DNA of 64,000 bases, from assembly GCA_038241255.1 (NCBI GenBank), contig JBBRFW010000003.1, forward strand, positions 39,123 through 103,122. The letters are read 5' to 3'. The notes under the pieces are model-generated. The model made no database searches. It saw only the letters and a list, made by a program, of their open reading frames with translations, and was not told the DNA's origin. This document shows, in pieces, positions 62,200 through 64,000 of this stretch. Origin of the DNA: Schlegelella_A sp038241255 (lineage in GTDB: Bacteria > Pseudomonadota > Gammaproteobacteria > Burkholderiales > Burkholderiaceae_C). The position numbers and the translations under genes are program-made. Position 1 is the stretch's first letter. The number at the start of each line of letters is the position of its first letter.

Positions 62200-62940
62200 C
62201 TACACGGTCCATTCAGGCGCTGCTGGCACCGCTGCCATGCTCGCATCCTCTAACGCTTCTAGCTGAAGCATGTAGCCACGCCCATAGACAGTCTCGAGAA
62301 GGACGCGTCGGGCGCCAGCCTCGCGAAGCTTGCGTCGAATCCTGCAGACGTGCATGTCGGCGCTGCGCCGCGATTCGAGGTCGGAGCTGCCCGCCAGTGT
62401 TCGCGCGATCGTATCGCGGTCAACGAACTCTTCCGCGCGGGAGGCGAGCAGCACGAGAAGCTCAAACTCTCCGGGGGTCAGCGGAAGGCGATTGCCATTG
62501 ACCGTCGCCATGGCACGCCGAGGATCCAGCCGAAGGGGCCCGAACTGTATGAGCTTGGGCTTAGCTCCCTGGCGGGGCTGTGAGATCTCGATCAGCCTTG
62601 TCAGCTTCGCGCAAAGCAGCCGGCCCGACACCGGTTCGACGGCAATCTCTGCTGCGCCGCACTCCAGCGCTTCGATCTGCTGGCCCTCGTCCGCGCTGTC
62701 CAAGACCAAGAGGACCGGCGCCGCGGATTGCTGGCTCAACCCGTCGAGGATCTCCGCCAAGAGCTCGCCGAAGCCGTTCGCGTGCAAGACGATCGCGTCG
62801 AAGTGCCATTGCGCGAGGATGGCATTGGCCGAGGGCAAGTTCTGCACGAAGTAGCACTTGAACATTCGGCTCCCGAGCTCTCGCCGGTATGGCGGGATCA
62901 ACTCCTTGGTCGCTGTGAGCACCAGACATAGCCGCGTCAT
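62200..62940 (-). CDS. OmpR/PhoB-type regulator with a pseudo-receiver
   Basis: A 246-residue protein. The C-terminal winged helix (~130-230) is clear: FGPLRLDPRRAMATVNGNRL, TPGEFELLVLLASRAEEFV, and the recognition/wing part HVCRIRRKLREAGARRVLLETVYGRGYML. The N-terminal receiver-like domain lacks the acidic pair (LVLTATKE), has His where the phospho-Asp should be (IVLHANGFG), and lacks the KP switch (AVEPVSG). It should therefore work without phosphorylation. It is the intact gene next to the truncated TonB receptor. Confidence 0.8.
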   Translation of the reverse strand: MTRLCLVLTATKELIPPYRRELGSRMFKCYFVQNLPSANAILAQWHFDAIVLHANGFGELLAEILDGLSQQSAAPVLLVLDSADEGQQIEALECGAAEIAVEPVSGRLLCAKLTRLIEISQPRQGAKPKLIQFGPLRLDPRRAMATVNGNRLPLTPGEFELLVLLASRAEEFVDRDTIARTLAGSSDLESRRSADMHVCRIRRKLREAGARRVLLETVYGRGYMLQLEALEDASMAAVPAAPEWTV

Positions 62941-63079
62941 CGCACTTTGCCCTTTGTGCGGTAGTCAAACACTGCGGGACAGCTCTGTCAGCTTCTTCGT
63001 GATTTCGGCCATCTGGGTCTGGATCACATCGTCTACTTCGAGCTGGGCCCGATTCAACAGCGGCAGCGCTCGAGCCACG

Positions 63080-63856
63080 ATTTGTCGGCCCGTTAGCGCA
63101 CGCAGGCCCGAGCGGGTTGTAGCTGTTTCCGGTCTGAAAGTAGTTTCCTGGAAATGGCGTGGGCGACGGCCGCAGGTTGCGCACATTGAAATCCCGATCG
63201 GTGCCCGAGATGGGCTCCTGATGGTTGTAGTCAAGGAACGCAAGGACGTTGAAACGATCGGTGCCCGAGTCACCAAAGCCGACTCCGACGTTGCCCAGTT
63301 GTGTCTTGCCACCGCTCTTTTGCGGAACGTCGCCACCGACCGTGAATGTGGCTCCCCTGAAGTCCTTCCGCGTAATGAAGTTGATTACTCCCCCGATGGC
63401 GTCTGTGCCGTAAAGCGATGACGCTCCGTCTCTGAGAACCTCTACACGCTCGATAGCGGCAAAGGGGATGCTGTTGAGGTCTGGGGCAGAACTGTCGAAA
63501 GCGTTGTTAGCAACGCGGCGGCCGTTCAGCAAAACCAGCGTCTTGTTGGCACCGAGACCTCGCAAGTCCGCGAACGAGGCGCCCCCCGTACCCAGGCCAA
63601 CAACCTGAGCCGTTGCCTGCTGCTGCTGCATGCCGGAGAGTCGTTGTACGACTTGCTCGACTGTCGTGACTCCTTCCTTCTTTAGGTCCTCCACGCGCAG
63701 GACGGTGACCGGAACCGCGGTTTCGGCGTCGACGCGCTTGATCGCCGAGCCCGTGATCTCGACACGTTCCAGCGTCTGCTGCGCGATGGTGTGGGTCGCC
63801 GTGGTTCCTCCTCCGAATGCAAAAAGCATTGCGATGCAAAGCCTCGTCTTGGTCAT
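63080..63856 (-). pseudogene. TonB-dependent receptor, truncated after the plug domain
   Basis: A signal peptide (to TIAQQ), a TonB-box-like LERVEITGSAIKRV and a complete plug domain (ADLRGLGANKTLVLLNGRRV, ERVEVLRDGASSLYGTDAIG) lead to the first barrel strands (FTVGGDVPQKSGGKTQL, then GNSYNPLGPACANG). At about 63100 similarity ends; the frame stays open to 62561 but overlaps the regulator gene out of frame. Relatives have 800-1000 residues, so most of the barrel is gone. Another frame (62965-63100) encodes an unrelated helical end, RQIVARALPLLNRAQLEVDD. Confidence 0.78.
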
Positions 63857-64000
63857 CTAGGTCCCCTTCGGAAACCTCACGGTCGACCCAGGGACGCCCT
63901 TCTATCCCGGCAACGGCATTACGCCACCGCCGCCGCCAGGGTCAGGAATCGACCCCACGCTACCGATACGCGTGCGGTTCCGGGATGTGCCTAACGGCGG
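63857..64000. other. Upstream region of the truncated receptor gene
   Basis: The last 144 nt contain no recognisable gene. They should hold the promoter of the reverse-strand TonB receptor. No operator or riboswitch consensus was identified. Confidence 0.5.

Noticed and set aside
62561..63080. Continuation of the TonB receptor frame to 62561
   Set aside because: After ~63100 the translation loses receptor character and overlaps the intact regulator gene out of frame, so it is not treated as coding.
59300..64000. Genomic island or prophage as the explanation for the disordered end
   Set aside because: No integrase, transposase, tRNA or att-like repeat was seen; small rearrangements and indels explain the fragments as well.

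Overview
The window is a GC-rich (about two thirds G+C by eye) chromosomal segment whose gene content points to a betaproteobacterium, most probably in Burkholderiales. The clues are a DUF3717/DUF1289 protein, a SenA/EgtB-type synthase, a TssQ-type lipoprotein beside a PEGA-type kinase, a RibBA with a degenerate GTP cyclohydrolase II half, PHB-metabolism genes, and the gene order glyA-nrdR-ribD-ribE-ribBA-ribH-nusB. I see no rRNA, tRNA, CRISPR array or insertion sequence.

Layout. 0-4.7 kb: the end of a histidine kinase, a MATE exporter, a DUF3717/DUF1289 protein, a small exported protein, and a pilin translationally coupled to a selenoneine/ergothioneine-type synthase. 4.8-11.3 kb: a form II CO-dehydrogenase-like molybdenum hydroxylase operon (small, large and FAD subunits) with its MoxR, VWA and CoxG accessory genes. 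11.4-19.3 kb: a TRAP transporter, divergent from a MarR-type regulator, an Asp/Glu racemase-like protein and a fused hydantoinase/5-oxoprolinase. This looks like an uptake and catabolic module for a cyclic amide or amino-acid-like compound. 19.4-25.0 kb: a DUF3047 protein facing a reverse-strand run of Ser/Thr kinase, TssQ-like lipoprotein, ybgC, tolQ, tolR and tolA. 25.1-31.6 kb: riboflavin biosynthesis with nusB, a decayed pilin gene, nrdR and glyA. 31.8-44.4 kb: lytic transglycosylase, UbiD, a phasin-like protein, acetoacetyl-CoA reductase, a YncD/PqqU-like TonB receptor, ornithine cyclodeaminase-like protein, PutA, a PHB-depolymerase-type esterase and a DUF6582 protein. 44.6-51.0 kb: a C39-peptidase ABC exporter with its HlyD adaptor, then exported or lipid-anchored proteins including a streptogramin-lyase-like propeller. 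51.2-59.0 kb: a signalling block with a KaiC remnant, a hybrid histidine kinase, and a giant receptor carrying 14 exact-length 92-residue HAMP repeats. 59.3-64 kb: a disordered stretch of broken genes.

The most striking element is the HAMP array. Its 14 units of 276 bp resemble the fungal Nik1/group III sensor-kinase repeats. The array runs straight, and out of frame, into three receiver domains, with the expected GAF/HisKA/HATPase core missing. In the 60.9-62.1 kb stretch, a phytase-like/PEP-CTERM gene and a response-regulator receiver are both cut at the same two points. Their halves would rejoin if about 610 bp were flipped back, so I infer a small inversion.

Several usually intact genes are broken: dctP (two frameshifts), tolR (in-frame amber codon), a fimT-like pilin, tetR (frameshift), and a truncated TonB receptor. 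The single-base losses often sit in short G or C runs, so sequencing or assembly error is a serious alternative to real decay. The kinase-core deletion and the inversion are not explained that way.
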